DNA of 64,000 nucleotides, from positions 10,229,387 to 10,293,386 of the forward strand of contig OU612069.1 in NCBI GenBank assembly GCA_914767715.1, written 5' to 3'. The position numbers and the translations under genes are program-made. Within the stretch, counting starts at the first letter, position 1. Each line of letters opens with the position of its first letter. This DNA is from Membranipora membranacea (Eukaryota > Bryozoa > Gymnolaemata > Cheilostomatida > Membraniporidae). The notes beneath the pieces were generated by a model, which ran no database searches, had not been told where the DNA came from, and was given only the letters and a program-made list of their open reading frames with translations. Shown piece after piece: positions 43,101 through 54,850 of the stretch.

Positions 43101-46100
43101 ATGAATTCATATCGATACTCATGTCTTCTTGAAATTGTTCAATTCGATACCTTGAGGCCTTGAAAATCTCCTTTTCTAATAATACTACCTTGGCAATGCA
43201 CCTGTCATGAAACACGTTCTGATATATATCAGGGTGAAGTGATTCCTCATCAGATGAGCTTTCATATGGTATATAGAAAATCTGAAAATTTATACTTGAT
43301 AATAAATTATTTGGTCTATACATAAAAGGCAAGCAACATGTACATTGAAAGAAAATTGATTATTGATAATCCATACAAAGTTGAGAGCTTCTGTGTATGG
43401 GATTTTATATTGTCTATCAATGATGAAAAAATTTCCACAAGCGACGTTTTGCGCTTTTTGGGACTCCTGAGACCAAAAAGTTGCTGCTTGACAAGGCTTC
43501 CCATTACCAACTAAGCATACCTACACTAGTGACTTTTATATATTTTTAGTGGTTGTGATGAATGAAGTGGATAGATTAACTAAGGACGCTCAGCATGCAC
43601 TTAGGAGAACGATGGAAAAATATGTGGCCTCTTGTAGATTAATCCTCATATGTACATCTACTAGTAAAGTTATACCTGCTATACGTAGCCGATGTCTCGC
43701 TATCAAAGTTTCCTCTCCCACCGCTAATGAGGTGGGTTTGTTTTAATTTTAGTTTACAGTATGCAAGCATGCGTTGGAAGTCTCGGGTTGGAATCCCCCG
43801 GCAGTCTACTGACTACTGGGCTCCGACCTGCCTGCAAACTGACAGCAACTTGGCACCGAATATGGCGATTTTAACCCACATATCCTCATAGCCATAAGTC
43901 AATTTTCTTTAATTCTTCCGATCAATTATATGGCATATCCAATGATATATTCATGGATTAGAGAACATATCTGACCCTCCACAAGCACATGGCAATTTGT
44001 GTATGATTAAAGGAATGCATTCATTCTATTTGATTGGTTCCAAAGTTCAAAAATGCTACAGCCAACCACTTGTAAAATAGCTTGTCTGAATTTAGATGGT
44101 TGTTGCTGGGTCGTCAATCAATGCACGAGGTGAAAGCTGCGGATTTACAGATTCGTTTAATTGCTGACACTAAGTCACGTACTGCTGGAACTTCATTTCA
44201 AATTGCCACAATCCATGAATTCGTATCAGTGGGTATCAGTGGGCTTATCTTTTTACAACTTTTTCTACTTACACTGCCAACAACGAGTTAACATTTTTCT
44301 TTTAAAGTGTTTGTAAAGGAACAGGGTTCTTGGTATCATTTTTGAGCTTGAAATGAGATTAAGACAACTATCACACATGCATTTGCATGAAAAATAAGTC
44401 TTCAGGGTTACTTGGTCTGGTAGGTTTGGGGGTTATAAGTTAACACTATTGAGTTGCCTACTCATGCACAGCCCAACTTGTCCAGGCGATTTGTAATGAG
44501 CCTATTATGGGGGAAATACAGTAATATTAGTGACTATTGTGGTCAGATAACAACATTTGCAAATACATGACAAAGTCACTCACAAGTCTGTCGATGACAT
44601 AAAAGTTCAAATTTAATGAGTTGAGACCGCTAATCAAAACAACCTTCATTTCTGTTATGAGCCCATGTTGAAGAAGAGATTAGAAGAACCCATGTACCAA
44701 AGATTATAAATACTGACTGTACATTACAATCAATGACTATGACCCATTCCCTGTCCACAGCTTTTCAAGCGAGTGATTTTCATTTCATACCGCTGCGCTT
44801 GTTTGCTCTGTTTAAATAAGATTACACTGGAGCAATGGATTCTTCCTTGCTTATTTCAGATTTACCTAAAAATGGTCCATACAATGCTTTATGGTTAGTA
44901 CCAAATCTTGCGATGATATCTAACACTAGCCCCCAAAATAAGATCCATACTGATGAAATAACTCAAAAACTCGACAAAATAATTTCCTATGTGACTGATG
45001 TGTGCTTTGACATAGGTTCTCATATGGCATGCTGCACTCAGTCAGTAATATTGATAGTCCATGTTTAGATGTGCTGAGTATCTGTGATGCACAGATGGAC
45101 AAGATCTGATGTAAAATAATATAGAAAGTTTCTCAAGGTATTCCACTGCTTACACGATTATCAATACTCCTCTCTTTAGGAGGCAGTCAAATTCATTTAC
45201 ATTTTTCATCACCCTGAAGTCCGAAATAACTAGATGACAATTTTATTTACTTTAATTTACTTTGTGACTTGTAAATTCCAGTTTTTGATGTAAACAACAA
45301 AGTTTACCCGAGAAAATCTTGTGAGTCCAAACATCAGAATATTTGCAAAAATTGTTGTAAAGATTCTCAAAACTTCAAATCACTCAGTATTAATCATCGC
45401 ATGCTTTGGATTTTAACACATCCTAATGCCTGAAATGTCGAGATTTAAAAACAAATTATTTTAGATTTTTGTGCAAATTAGAAAAACATCCAGTCTACAT
45501 GTGTAAATTTTGTATCTTCCATTGAAATTCTATTGAAAGCCACTAATCATAAAGCATAACGGCTGAAGACAGAGTTTGATTGGAATGTCATATCTTAGTA
45601 TTTATAATCTTCAATACAATCCATGTAGCCACAATCTCATTTATTCATCAAATAAATATAAACAAAACCTTGAAATACTTTAGCCATGTATTGATCTGCC
45701 TTCATATTGCCAATTTCTATCTCAGCAGTAACCATGGTTAACAGAAAATGTTGTATCTGTCAAAGCACTGTGGGTTATTTCAAGTGGCCGAAATCATACA
45801 GATTTAAACTTAGTGGTGTGACCAATTAACTAAGTTCATTGGTGTGACTACCTCAGGGACATTTTCCCTATGATAATCACATGGACTCGACATCGATTTG
45901 CTACAATTGCCTCCTGAATGATATTCAATCTCACTCACTCACTGGATCTGTTAATCTCCCTATAATTTTCACTCTCGCTGTCGGATGAGCTAGAGTTGTA
46001 ATTTTTGCCGTGCTTGATTTCGATCGTTTCGATTATGAAATTTTATACACTATCCCATTTTACCAGCTAAGCCACATAACATGGGACAGATAAACTTTGC

Positions 46101-48831
46101 ATTGTATTCACTCATTCATTCAATAGATAAATTCTGTGTGGTTTAATATTGTACGCAGGGAATATCAAAACCACTGTGTCATAACAAAAAGTCTTATTTA
46201 CGAGATACTGTATATTCCCATTATAATCTAAGGTACTAAAAAGGTACTATTTTCTACAAGTGATCACAACTCCAAAGGAGAAAAATAGTACCTTTTTAGT
46301 ACCTTCTCAACCCAACTTTGAGTGAAAATAAATCATAACTGGGCCACAGGCTGCTTTTGGACATAGCATAATGTTCTAAACTAGACTGAGAGCTCTAGAA
46401 TGATACCAAAAACCTGTTTCCTTTACAATCACTTTAATGAATTAATATATATCTATCTGTCAATCCCAATGACACAAGGTATGACACTGTGTTGCGATTA
46501 CTCTTGTTGTACCAAACTACTTTCTACTATGAGGTTGAAATGAGTTATTCCTTTAATAATGCTTCTTGATTCATTCAACTGACAACATGTGGTGATCACA
46601 AAGTTTAATACATGTTACCTCGTCTGTCATGTTTTTATCTCACGCTGGCCGTTGATATTTTAATTGCTTCTATTTTTTATTGTCCCTCCATATATTATCT
46701 AACCTAACATATTGGCCCGCATCACTGATAATTGAGTTACATGAAAACTAAGAAACCAACAAAATCCTGGACTGTGCCCTCAAGGACTCCTTGGTTGAGG
46801 GCAAACCAATGATAGCATCAATGCTATTACACAATGCAATGTTGTAACGTCACCCATAATTAAGTGCCTCACCCATATCAAGGAGTACAAGTTACAGTGT
46901 CCTGTCAGATTCAGCTAGATTAGTACCACATATCGTAGTATCTTGTTATTGATAGCGTGTGCTCCCTCATTACTACAGTAATATCTCTGAACCACCCATA
47001 ACTGAATTGTTAATCAGAATAGAGTGAGCGGCTATATTTGGATTTGGCAGTGTCATGCAAAAACGAGCTGATGGTGATCAGGATATTCGTTATGAGGCCA
47101 ATATATTGGTAAAAGGCAAAGTTGATTGGGTAATATTACATGTTATGTTGAATGAACTGTTAGTTAGCTTGGCACAATGGCAACTAAGTGGACCGTAATA
47201 TAATATAAATCAGTTTTGATTGAAGGTGAAGTACTCACTGATGGAGGTCGCCAAATCAGAAGGTGTTACATTACCTGAACAGCTAGCTGATAGAATAGTA
47301 GAGAAATCTGATAGAAATATGAGAAGGGCTATGCTTATGTTACAAGCTTGCCATGTCACTCAGTGAGTTATACAAATGTTTTAGCTGCAGTATGCATGTC
47401 TTGGGGTTTATCAACAAAGTTTTCATCTCCCGATCTGCAGCCTTTGATTCAACGCAACGCAGTTACCCAAATTGAAGGAAGAAACACAACCGAAACAAAA
47501 TTGAACCATTACTGTTTCCATGATTAAATAACTCCTGCAATCGACGTAAGATTGATTCATTGGAATACTAGAAGTGTTGAACACTGTAATTTACGGATTT
47601 TCTTACTATTGTACACTGTGCTAGTTATGTTTGCGTGTCCCTTCTGATGATTGTAATGTTGCAAAGAATAAATAATAATAACCAAAATCATACTATCATA
47701 TTAGGCCTATAAGTGGGATATAAATATGATTCATTTACAGGAATCCCCTAGTTGAGAATCAGATTGTACCAGATTTACCCTGGCAGCAGTATTTATATGA
47801 TACAGCTAAGATTATTCTAATGGAGTACAGCAGCGAAAGGTTAGAACTATAATTACTAATATTGTTATCCTTTTGATTATTACTTGCATTCTAAATATTA
47901 GTATTATTTGAAGGTTTACGTTCTTCACATTTTGGTATATCTGTTGATTGCCTGGTTTCCACTATATTTATTGTAGATTGTTGAAGGTTAGAGAGAGATT
48001 ATATGAGTTACAGACTCATCTCATACCAAGCTCACTGGTTTTTACTGTAAGTAGCTCACCTTGTCCGTATATGAATGACTAGCTAATGCTATGTCAGATA
48101 CAGGATGCACATTTGATGCTAACAAAGATTCTGCTACGTCTTTAGGGTAGGAAAATTTCAAGATTTGGCTAGATTACTTTTTTTTGGTTGAATGCTTGAA
48201 TCTCAGCTCGTTACCACATTGATGGGAATTGTCCACATCAAATGCAGAATAAGTTATGTCCGTCAATGGCTGGCCGGCTGTGGAAACGAACATTATATCT
48301 GCCTACACATTTTTTTAAATGTTCACAATAAGTAGATTTGTGGCTGTTGATCTTACTTATGAGTCTGTAAAACTGTAACTTTATTACTCTGTCCTTTCTC
48401 TGTCCTTACAGTGATTATATATAGGAAAGCTGTGATTGTGGTTGGTATCATCGTATAGCTTGTCAAGACAGACTAGGTTAGAAGCTGTCATGTTTCTTTA
48501 GGTTATACCATAGACCTACTAATATTATTAGTAGGTCTATGGGTTATACAGTTTAATGTATTATGTAGATGATTTTCTTACAAATAAAGACTCTTATTTT
48601 GTGCTATATTTACAGACTCTTGTCAATGAGTTGGTGAAATCATTACCGAGCTGTCTGAAAGCTGAGGCTATAAAGTTAGCAGCTAACTGTGAGCACAGAC
48701 TACAGCTAGGATCTAAGGATATATTCCATCTGGAGGCATTCATAGTACAGTTTATGTCTCTACATCAACAGTATAATGAGAGAGGCATTATAGAATCACT
48801 GGAATTCAGCTCTGATATGGATATGGATTAG
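40187..48831 (+). CDS. RFC3: Replication factor C subunit 3 (38-kDa clamp-loader subunit), complete
   Basis: Eight exons join to 373 codons plus stop: 40187-40291, 42062-42270, 42530-42633, 43550-43731, 47226-47362, 47741-47839, 47977-48046, 48616-48831. Motifs: [11 protein letters not shown] at the N-terminus, Walker [10 protein letters not shown], Walker B region [24 protein letters not shown], sensor-1 [13 protein letters not shown] with the SRC motif, then the collar domain and a C-terminal block [12 protein letters not shown]. Length is close to that of animal RFC3. The RFC complex uses ATP to load PCNA on primer-template DNA. Introns 1 (1.8 kb) and 4 (3.5 kb) are long and full of repeats; the others are short. 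Confidence 0.95.
42850..44350. repeat. Dispersed repeat R1 copies around RFC3 exon 4
   Basis: GCAAAGGAATCAGGTTTCTGG (42.87 kb) and GTAAAGGAACAGGGTTCTTGG (44.31 kb) are related, as are AATCCATGAATTC segments at 43.09 and 44.21 kb and CTTGTCTGA segments at 42.97 and 44.08 kb. An inverted relative of the GGAAACAGG box lies near 46.41 kb. No protein is recognised. Confidence 0.45.
43757..43885 (+). repeat. tRNA-derived SINE, family A (5'-truncated)
   Basis: Retains a box B-like GGGTTGGAATCCC and the family tail GCTCCGACCTGCCTGCAAAC. It lies in RFC3 intron 4. Confidence 0.65.
45816..45848. mobile_element. 19-bp palindromic micro-element with 7-bp target duplication
   Basis: CAATTAACTAAGTTCATTG (45823-45841) is flanked on both sides by GTGTGAC. 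One base departs from the CAATGAAC end. It lies in RFC3 intron 4. Confidence 0.75.
46231..46306. repeat. Inverted repeat hairpin
   Basis: AAGGTACTAAAAAGGTACTA is paired with TAGTACCTTTTTAGTACCTT around a loop of about 30 bases. Each arm also holds an internal GGTACTA duplication. No flanking target duplication was found. Confidence 0.7.
48501..48549. mobile_element. 33-bp palindromic micro-element, CATA type, 8-bp target duplication
   Basis: Element at 48509-48541 (CATAGACCTACTAAT ... ATTAGTAGGTCTATG), flanked on both sides by GGTTATAC. It lies in the last RFC3 intron, about 75 bp upstream of the final exon. Confidence 0.8.
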
Positions 48832-49330
48832 CTAGATAATACATGACTAGATAATACTGGAAATCTTAACTGTATGTGAAAAGTTACCAATATATTATTA
48901 TGTCAGATTTGCTTTTTTTAGATGACATGACATTAAGTGATTGACAGCAAAACATGATCACATTAAGTTCAATGTTAGTTGTAGTTTCCTATATTGGTAG
49001 TTTGCACAGTTAGGTCTAGAGAATATATGACATTAATAACACCTCCAAAAACAATATGTGCAGATGCTATTAGTGCACTCTAACTAGGCAATGATTATCT
49101 GGCGAAGTGGTGCAATGGTCACTCACAGTGTCATGACTATCCTCTCATTTGTCTGATTTGCCAATGTGGCGTATATGGTTGTCATTTTATGTCTGGATAA
49201 TCTTCCATTTATCTGCTTTGGCAGCATTTTAAAATTATTAGTTTTTTTCTCTTTGTTTATAATAAAAATAAAACAGTGGTAAATCCTCTGCTTAGCGTAT
49301 TAGAGATTAAGGGTCAAAACCTGAACTTGG

Positions 49331-49450
49331 TGAAGCATGTGTCCCTGCAGTACCAGCGACAGGTGAAGCATGTGTCCCTGCAGTACCAGCGACAGGTGAA
49401 GCATGTGTCCCTGCAGTACCATCGACAGGTGAGGCATGTGTCCCTGCATT
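49331..49450 (+). repeat. 33-bp tandem repeat
   Basis: GTGAAGCATGTGTCCCTGCA followed by GTACCAGCGACAG occurs three times with a partial fourth. It forms the outer end of the left arm of a large inverted repeat; the right arm (about 50735) holds only about one copy. Confidence 0.85.
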
Positions 49451-50740
49451 TAAATCAATCATGATGTAAGGTGAAGCTTGTGTGGGCATTATATCACAGA
49501 GTAAGGATAAGCAGAGGGGACACTTCAATGATCGTTATAGTGCCTGCGGTTTTTATCCACTGGGGGAAATTCATCAATCTGGCCACCTGCCAATTTCAGA
49601 ATATATATAAGTTACAGTGGAGTTTTGTCATGCAGACATAGCCACCTTTGATAGGTCATAATTCATTCTGTATTTATCCTAAAGACTGATTTCTAACTTT
49701 TCTGAAATGTCCAATCTTCGAGCTATACACCATATTATTGTCATTTTTTGCTAGGATACATAGGCTATGAGTAATCCAGGTTTTTAAAATGAGTTTTATC
49801 ATATAGATTTACATAGGGCTTAGGTCAATGCACGGACATTTCCTAATTTTGATGACCAGCTGTTTATCAATTGTCACATGTAAATCTATATGACAAAACT
49901 CATTTCAAAAACCTGGACTACTCTTAGCCTATGAATCCTAGCAAAAAATGACAATAATATGGTGTATAGCTTGAAGCTTGGACATTCCAGCAAAGTTGGA
50001 AATCAGTCTTTAGGATAAATACAGAATGAATTATGGCCCATCAATGGTAGGGATGTCTGCAAGAAAAATGCCATTATAACATATAGAGATAATGAGTTTT
50101 TGGTATCCAGCTGTGCACAATTTTCCCCCAGTGAATCAAAAACCGCAGGCACTATAACGATCATTGAAGTGTCCCCTCTGCTTATCCTTACTCTGTGATT
50201 ATATACACAGTTGTATCTAGAAAAACAGCCAAAGAATTAATAGTGAACCTAGACAGGACACTATATGGAGCATTGGAAAGTGCTAAGCAATGATGTTATC
50301 ATTGAATTACTGTCCACAATCCAGGCTATTTGTTGATAACTGGATCAATTTTTGTTGGATTTTGAGTCTGAAATTTACAATAGATTTAGCAGCTACTCGT
50401 GAACAGTTTGATACTAAGTTGAGACAAAAACTCTTTTTTGAAGAAGAAGAAATAACATCAAGTTGATAACAAGATGCTGCTGATTTTAAAGCAATTTTCA
50501 AACTCAAAATTCGATCAAGATTGATCTAGTTATGAACAAAAAACCTGGACAAAAAACAGTAAATCAATGATAGCATCATTGCTTCTACACCTTCCAATGC
50601 TCCATATAAGCTCACTATTAATTCTTTGGCTGTCTTTCTAGATACAACTGTGTATATAATGCCCACACAAGCTTCACCTTACATTATGATTGATTTAAAT
50701 GCAGGGACACATGCTTCACCTGTCGCTGGTACTGCAATAC
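49420..50740. repeat. Large imperfect inverted repeat with a nested foldback
   Basis: The left arm (about 49420-49494 continuing at 50198-50405) and the right arm (about 50440-50740) are inverted copies. Paired landmarks are GGTGAAGCTTGTGTGGGC / GCCCACACAAGCTTCACC, ACAGTTGTATCTAGAAA and GCCAAAGAATTAATAGTGA. The 703-bp foldback interrupts only the left arm. The arms encode the start of the capsid-like frame described at 50626. Confidence 0.85.
49488..50204. mobile_element. 703-bp CACAGAG foldback element with 7-bp target duplication (copy 2)
   Basis: Element at 49495-50197, flanked by ATTATAT on both sides. The uninterrupted site, one ATTATAT, is preserved inverted in the right arm at 50654-50660. 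Length is identical to copy 1. Confidence 0.94.
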
Positions 50741-50931
50741 TGAAACAAGACGGAAGTTCGCTCACTGATACTGCAGCTGACGTAAAAATTACTCATGTAA
50801 CCAATCTTCTTCATAGCATGATTTCAAATTTTAGAATATACATGAATCAAAAAGAAATAGAGAGCAATCCAAACTACAACTATAAAGCGTTTCTTTCCAC
50901 AATGGAAGTGATGCCAAGAATTCACAGTTGA
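50626..50931 (+). pseudogene. Fragment of a Polinton/adintovirus-type capsid-like protein
   Basis: A 101-codon frame runs across the right arm of the inverted repeat and out into unique sequence. Its second half (residues about 38-93) shows a Lys-x-Asp-Gly, an Ala-Asp-Val, a Leu-Leu-His-Ser and an Asn-Tyr-x-Tyr-Lys-Ala-Phe spacing that recalls the capsid-related proteins of Polintons annotated in many animals. It is cut short where satellite sequence begins. No polymerase, integrase or protease frame lies nearby, so this is a fossil fragment. The assignment is from pattern recall and needs a profile search. Confidence 0.42.
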
Positions 50932-50959
50932 CAACAGCTAAATGGATTAACGATGACAT

Positions 50960-51675
50960 GGAGGAGGAACATGCCAAACGGCAGGATAGAAAAGATAAAA
51001 AGCCATAGGAGTTCTTTCAAACTCTGACCAGTTGATGGCCTTATTGGCCTCATTCAAATTCAAGAATATGAAGATCCTACAATAAATAGAAGAGGAATGA
51101 GAGCGACTTTAAAATTCAAAAAAGTAACAAAAGGGGACCTTTGGCGTTTTTTTACAACCGGTTTAAAAAACAGATTTCCTCCTAACCTACTCTAGACCGT
51201 TGGGAATTTCATGCTGACTTTTGAACTGAAATTCGTTCAGGGCTGCTCCTCTTAGTTTGGCGTCAGCAAGATTTTTGACGGGGGCCACTTTTGTCATAAA
51301 ATAACATGCCAAACGGCAGGGTTAAAAAATTAAAAAGCCATCGAAGTTCTTTCAGACTCTGACCAGTTGATAACCTTATTGGCCTCATTCAAAATCCAGA
51401 ATATGAAGATCCTACAATAAATAGAACAGGAATGAGAACGACTTTAAAATTCAAAACGGTAACAAGGGGGGAACCTTTGGCATTTTTTACGGCCGGTTTA
51501 AAAAAATAGATTTCTTCATAACCTTCTCTATACCGTGGGGAATTTCATGCTGACTTTGTAACTGAAATCCGTTCGGGGCTGCTCCTCTTAGTTTGACGTC
51601 AGCAACATTTTTAATAAGGGCCAATTTTGTCATAAAAAAACATGCCATACGGCGATTTAAAAAAATTAGTGACAG
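50960..51675 (+). repeat. 335-bp tandem repeat (about two units)
   Basis: The marker ACATGCCAAACGG recurs near 50968 and 51303, with a variant near 51639, at spacings of about 335-336 bp. Internal blocks (CTGACCAGTTGATGGCCTTA, AGAATATGAAGATCCTACAA, GCTGCTCCTCTTAGTTT) repeat in the same order. It is related to the blocks at 15.5 and 18.1 kb. Confidence 0.85.
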
Positions 51676-52094
51676 AGATGTCTTTTGAGTAACAACTTAT
51701 TTATTCACGTGTAACCCACATAAAATTGAAATATAATCCATATTAGAGAGACATGTACTGTTATAGTTGGTTCTTTGGTTTTACCTGAAAACCTAACCAT
51801 TCCTGAGTAAGCTAACCTTACCTGAGTAACCTTGCCTTACCTGAGTAAAGGAGTTAGATTTGAGATATTCTTTGATGATTAGAGGACATGATAGATCTGA
51901 GTTTGATTGATTGATTGATTTCATATATTTGTCATGAGTATTAAAAAAACACTATGATTTTTGTTCTGGGTGTAAACTGTCCATAAAGTAGTGTAAAAAG
52001 TGTAAAAATATATAGACTAAAGCAGATTATTATAATAAAATACGTGAGATTGTGGAAGAGCAGAGGAGGGAAAAATAAAACAGCAACCAGAGAG

Positions 52095-53663
52095 TTAAAA
52101 CAGGTTTGCATTTATGATGCGGACTAAAACACGATAAAACGAGTCCGTTCCCTTTGACGACCTGATCTCAGGAGCACGCAGGCGTCCTGACGGCATTGTC
52201 TCGATGATGCTATGAATAAAATGAGTCTCATCTCGATAGATCGTCAGCACATACTTCTGGCATCTTAGTTTGATCGCTTCGTCTAGACTGAGTTGGATAT
52301 TAGCACCGTGTTTTGTGGCTTCATTCAAAATCGATTGCATAGCATTTTGCTGAATACTATACATGTGGGGATAATATAGAAAAATAGCAAACATCAATTT
52401 CGACTCAATAAAAGTTCTATAAAGCTGCGTGACTAGTTTTGTATCTGCACCCAGAGCATGAAAACCCCTCACAACATATAATCTCTGTTTAGCTTTAGAA
52501 ATGACCATATCTGCATGCTCACTAAATCTTAATGAGTTATCAATCAATATGCCGAGATACCTGACAGAGCTGGAAAGCTCGATAGGCGTGTCGTCTAACA
52601 CCAGCTGCGGGACATCAGGAGCAACTCGGGCGGAAGAGAAAACCATCACATGTGTTTTACCTGCGTTCAATACCAGGTCGTCAGCAGCGCAGACACTGGC
52701 AATGCGGCTGACTTCATCAAAGTATAGCATGTTGTCGGTAGTAGGGTCACCAATAAAGCCCAGCAGCACTGTATCGTCAGCATACTTTATCACGGTAGCT
52801 TGGTCATATGAAGCCCGGATACTATCGGTGTAGAGGATAAAGAGAACAGGACTCAGCACTGTCCCTTGTGGCATGCCGGTATTCGTGATTAATAAGTCTG
52901 AGATGGCATCAGGGCTGGTGCGGGTGTACTGCAGGCGGTTGGTAAGGAAACTCAAAACCCAGTTCATGATAGAGACGTCGAGGTGAGCCATTCTTGAGAT
53001 TAGGGTACTAACGTTGATGGTGTTGAAAGCGGAGCTGAAATCTAAGAACAGCGCTCTGACGTAGTTGGTTGGTCTGATGTCGATGAAGCGAGTTATTGAC
53101 GTAGGTAGATACATCAGGGCATCTTGCGACGATCTTTTGGTCTGATACGCAAACTGCAGCGGGTCGATGTTGGTGTTGGAGATTATATATGGTTTTATCA
53201 GCTTCTCAAGCACCTTACATAGATGGCAGGTGATGGCAATGGGTCGGTAGTCTTTGTTGCACTTTGGGTGTGGCACTTTCGGAACAGGCTTGATGACAGC
53301 AGTGCGCCACAACTTTGGAGTTGTCCCCTCTTCGATGGCACATTTATAGAAAACACAGACAGTACCTGCTAGTTGATCTGTACAGTATTTCAACACCTTT
53401 GTTATGATCTTATCCGGACCGGGACCTTTACGTGTGTCTAGCTCCTGGAGCTCAGTTCTAACTTGCTCAGAAGTAATTTTCCCGAACGGGACACAGTTCT
53501 TTTGGTGTTGCAATCCACCGGCCACCGGAGCTGTTTGTGAGGTGTCTTTCTCAAATCTGGCATAGAACGAGTTTAATTCATTCGGGTCAGTATCAACATT
53601 TTGACGGTTTGCGGTCTTAGTAGGAATACCTGCGAGTTTCTTAATGTCGTCCCAGCCATACAC
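52095..53663 (-). mobile_element. Non-LTR retrotransposon reverse transcriptase ORF (CR1/L2/Rex-like)
   Basis: A continuous 522-codon - strand frame encodes a full RT domain: RKGPGPDKI, DYRPIAITCHLCKVLEKLI, ALFLDFSSAFNTIN, TGMPQGTVLSPVLFILY, the catalytic box KYADDTVLLG, and the thumb VRYLGILIDNSLRFSEHA. There is no endonuclease domain upstream, so the copy is 5'-truncated. The open frame suggests recent insertion. Clade assignment is by general resemblance. It lies downstream of the WDPCP remnants, in the same orientation. Confidence 0.9.
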
Positions 53664-53763
53664 AGATTCTCACCAGTAAACCTCATTATACCAACAGGTC
53701 CTCTACAATTAGAGCAGAAAATAGAACTACAGCCCCATCCACTAATACACTGATACTATGGCC

Positions 53764-54075
53764 CCATGCTTCGAATTTGTGGTTCACTCCAATTTCGATT
53801 TATGGATGCTAACCATTCCTATGATGGAAAAAACATGGATATCATTGGCCGTGACCGGGACTTGAACCCCGGCCTCCTGCAACTAATCCCTTTTAAGTCA
53901 TTGTGTGCAACAAACTAACCATTCAGCCACGCGCCAATGAGGTTATCAATCGAATCAACACCGTATGGATATTCGTCCAAAAAGTCATTCGTCACAATCT
54001 GAAAGCGACTTTAATGTCATTTCCATGGGGCGATTACTCCCAAAATCCTTACGAAAAAGAAACATGGGATCATGG
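53764..54075 (-). repeat. tRNA-derived SINE, family B (copy 2)
   Basis: The - strand copy of the 27.5 kb element; the tRNA-like head reads GCGTGGCTGAATGG and GGTTCAAGTCCCGG. Body and both ends match copy 1 with substantial divergence. Confidence 0.75.
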
Positions 54076-54208
54076 TGATTGTACATACATGGCTCAATGT
54101 TAGTGATGACAATCAGGGTATGTTTATAAATAACAATCTAGTGAGCTTCATAAGGGTACAAATATTTTGACAGGGAGATGAGCCAATAGAAATCATGAAA
54201 GTATCGGG

Positions 54209-54517
54209 TTATGAGTAGTGTATTTACCTATTGAATGTTATGAGTAGTGTATTTACCTATTGAATGTTATGAGTAGTGTATTTACCTATTGAATGTTATG
54301 AGTAGTGTATTTACCTTTTGAATGTTATGAGTAGTGTATTTACCTATTGAATGTTATGAGTAGTGTATTTACCTATTGAATGTTATGAGTAGTGTATTTA
54401 CCTATTGAATGTTATGAGTAGTGTATTTACCTATTGAATGTTATGAGTAGTGTATTTACCTATTGAATGTTATGAGTAGTGTATTTACCTGCCAAATGTT
54501 ATTAGTAGTGTATTTCT
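54209..54517 (+). repeat. 29-bp minisatellite, about 10 copies
   Basis: ATGAGTAGTGTATTTACCTA plus TTGAATGTT is repeated with almost no variation except in the last unit. There is no interspersed unique spacer, so it is not a CRISPR array. It lies 3' of the last WDPCP exon recognised. Confidence 0.92.
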
Positions 54518-54850
54518 AGTAGATGGGACACTGCATGTATGCTGTGTACTGTGATTTCACCATGATATCCACCTCACATGTTGATATAATCTACACAATA
54601 GAGCATGATAAACTGACAATACATCAAATGTAAGGCAGCAATTTTTGGACCATCTAAAATATGTTTTTGATAAAATTGAGTATTAATTTGATAATAGGAA
54701 CCAAGACTTTCTCACTAACAATAAATTAGCATAACACGCTATAAATTTGTGGGGTGGTACCGGTACATTGCTTTAGAATAAATGAGTCTTTTTTCGATGT
54801 ACTTTTAACCAAATTATCTAAATAACAGGTTTTGAAAATGTAGCACTCAC

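Noticed and set aside
44082-45068. Two frames of 69 and 77 codons in RFC3 intron 4
   Set aside because: The first overlaps repeat R1; neither has splice context or a recognisable family.
46231-46306. Micro-element of the same kind as the 7-bp group
   Set aside because: The palindrome is clear, but its flanks share no 7-8 bp direct repeat.
52501-52833. Plus-strand 110-codon frame
   Set aside because: Antisense to the reverse transcriptase ORF.
54209-54517. Regular repeats resembling a CRISPR array
   Set aside because: The units are head-to-tail with no unique spacers, in a eukaryotic setting: a minisatellite.
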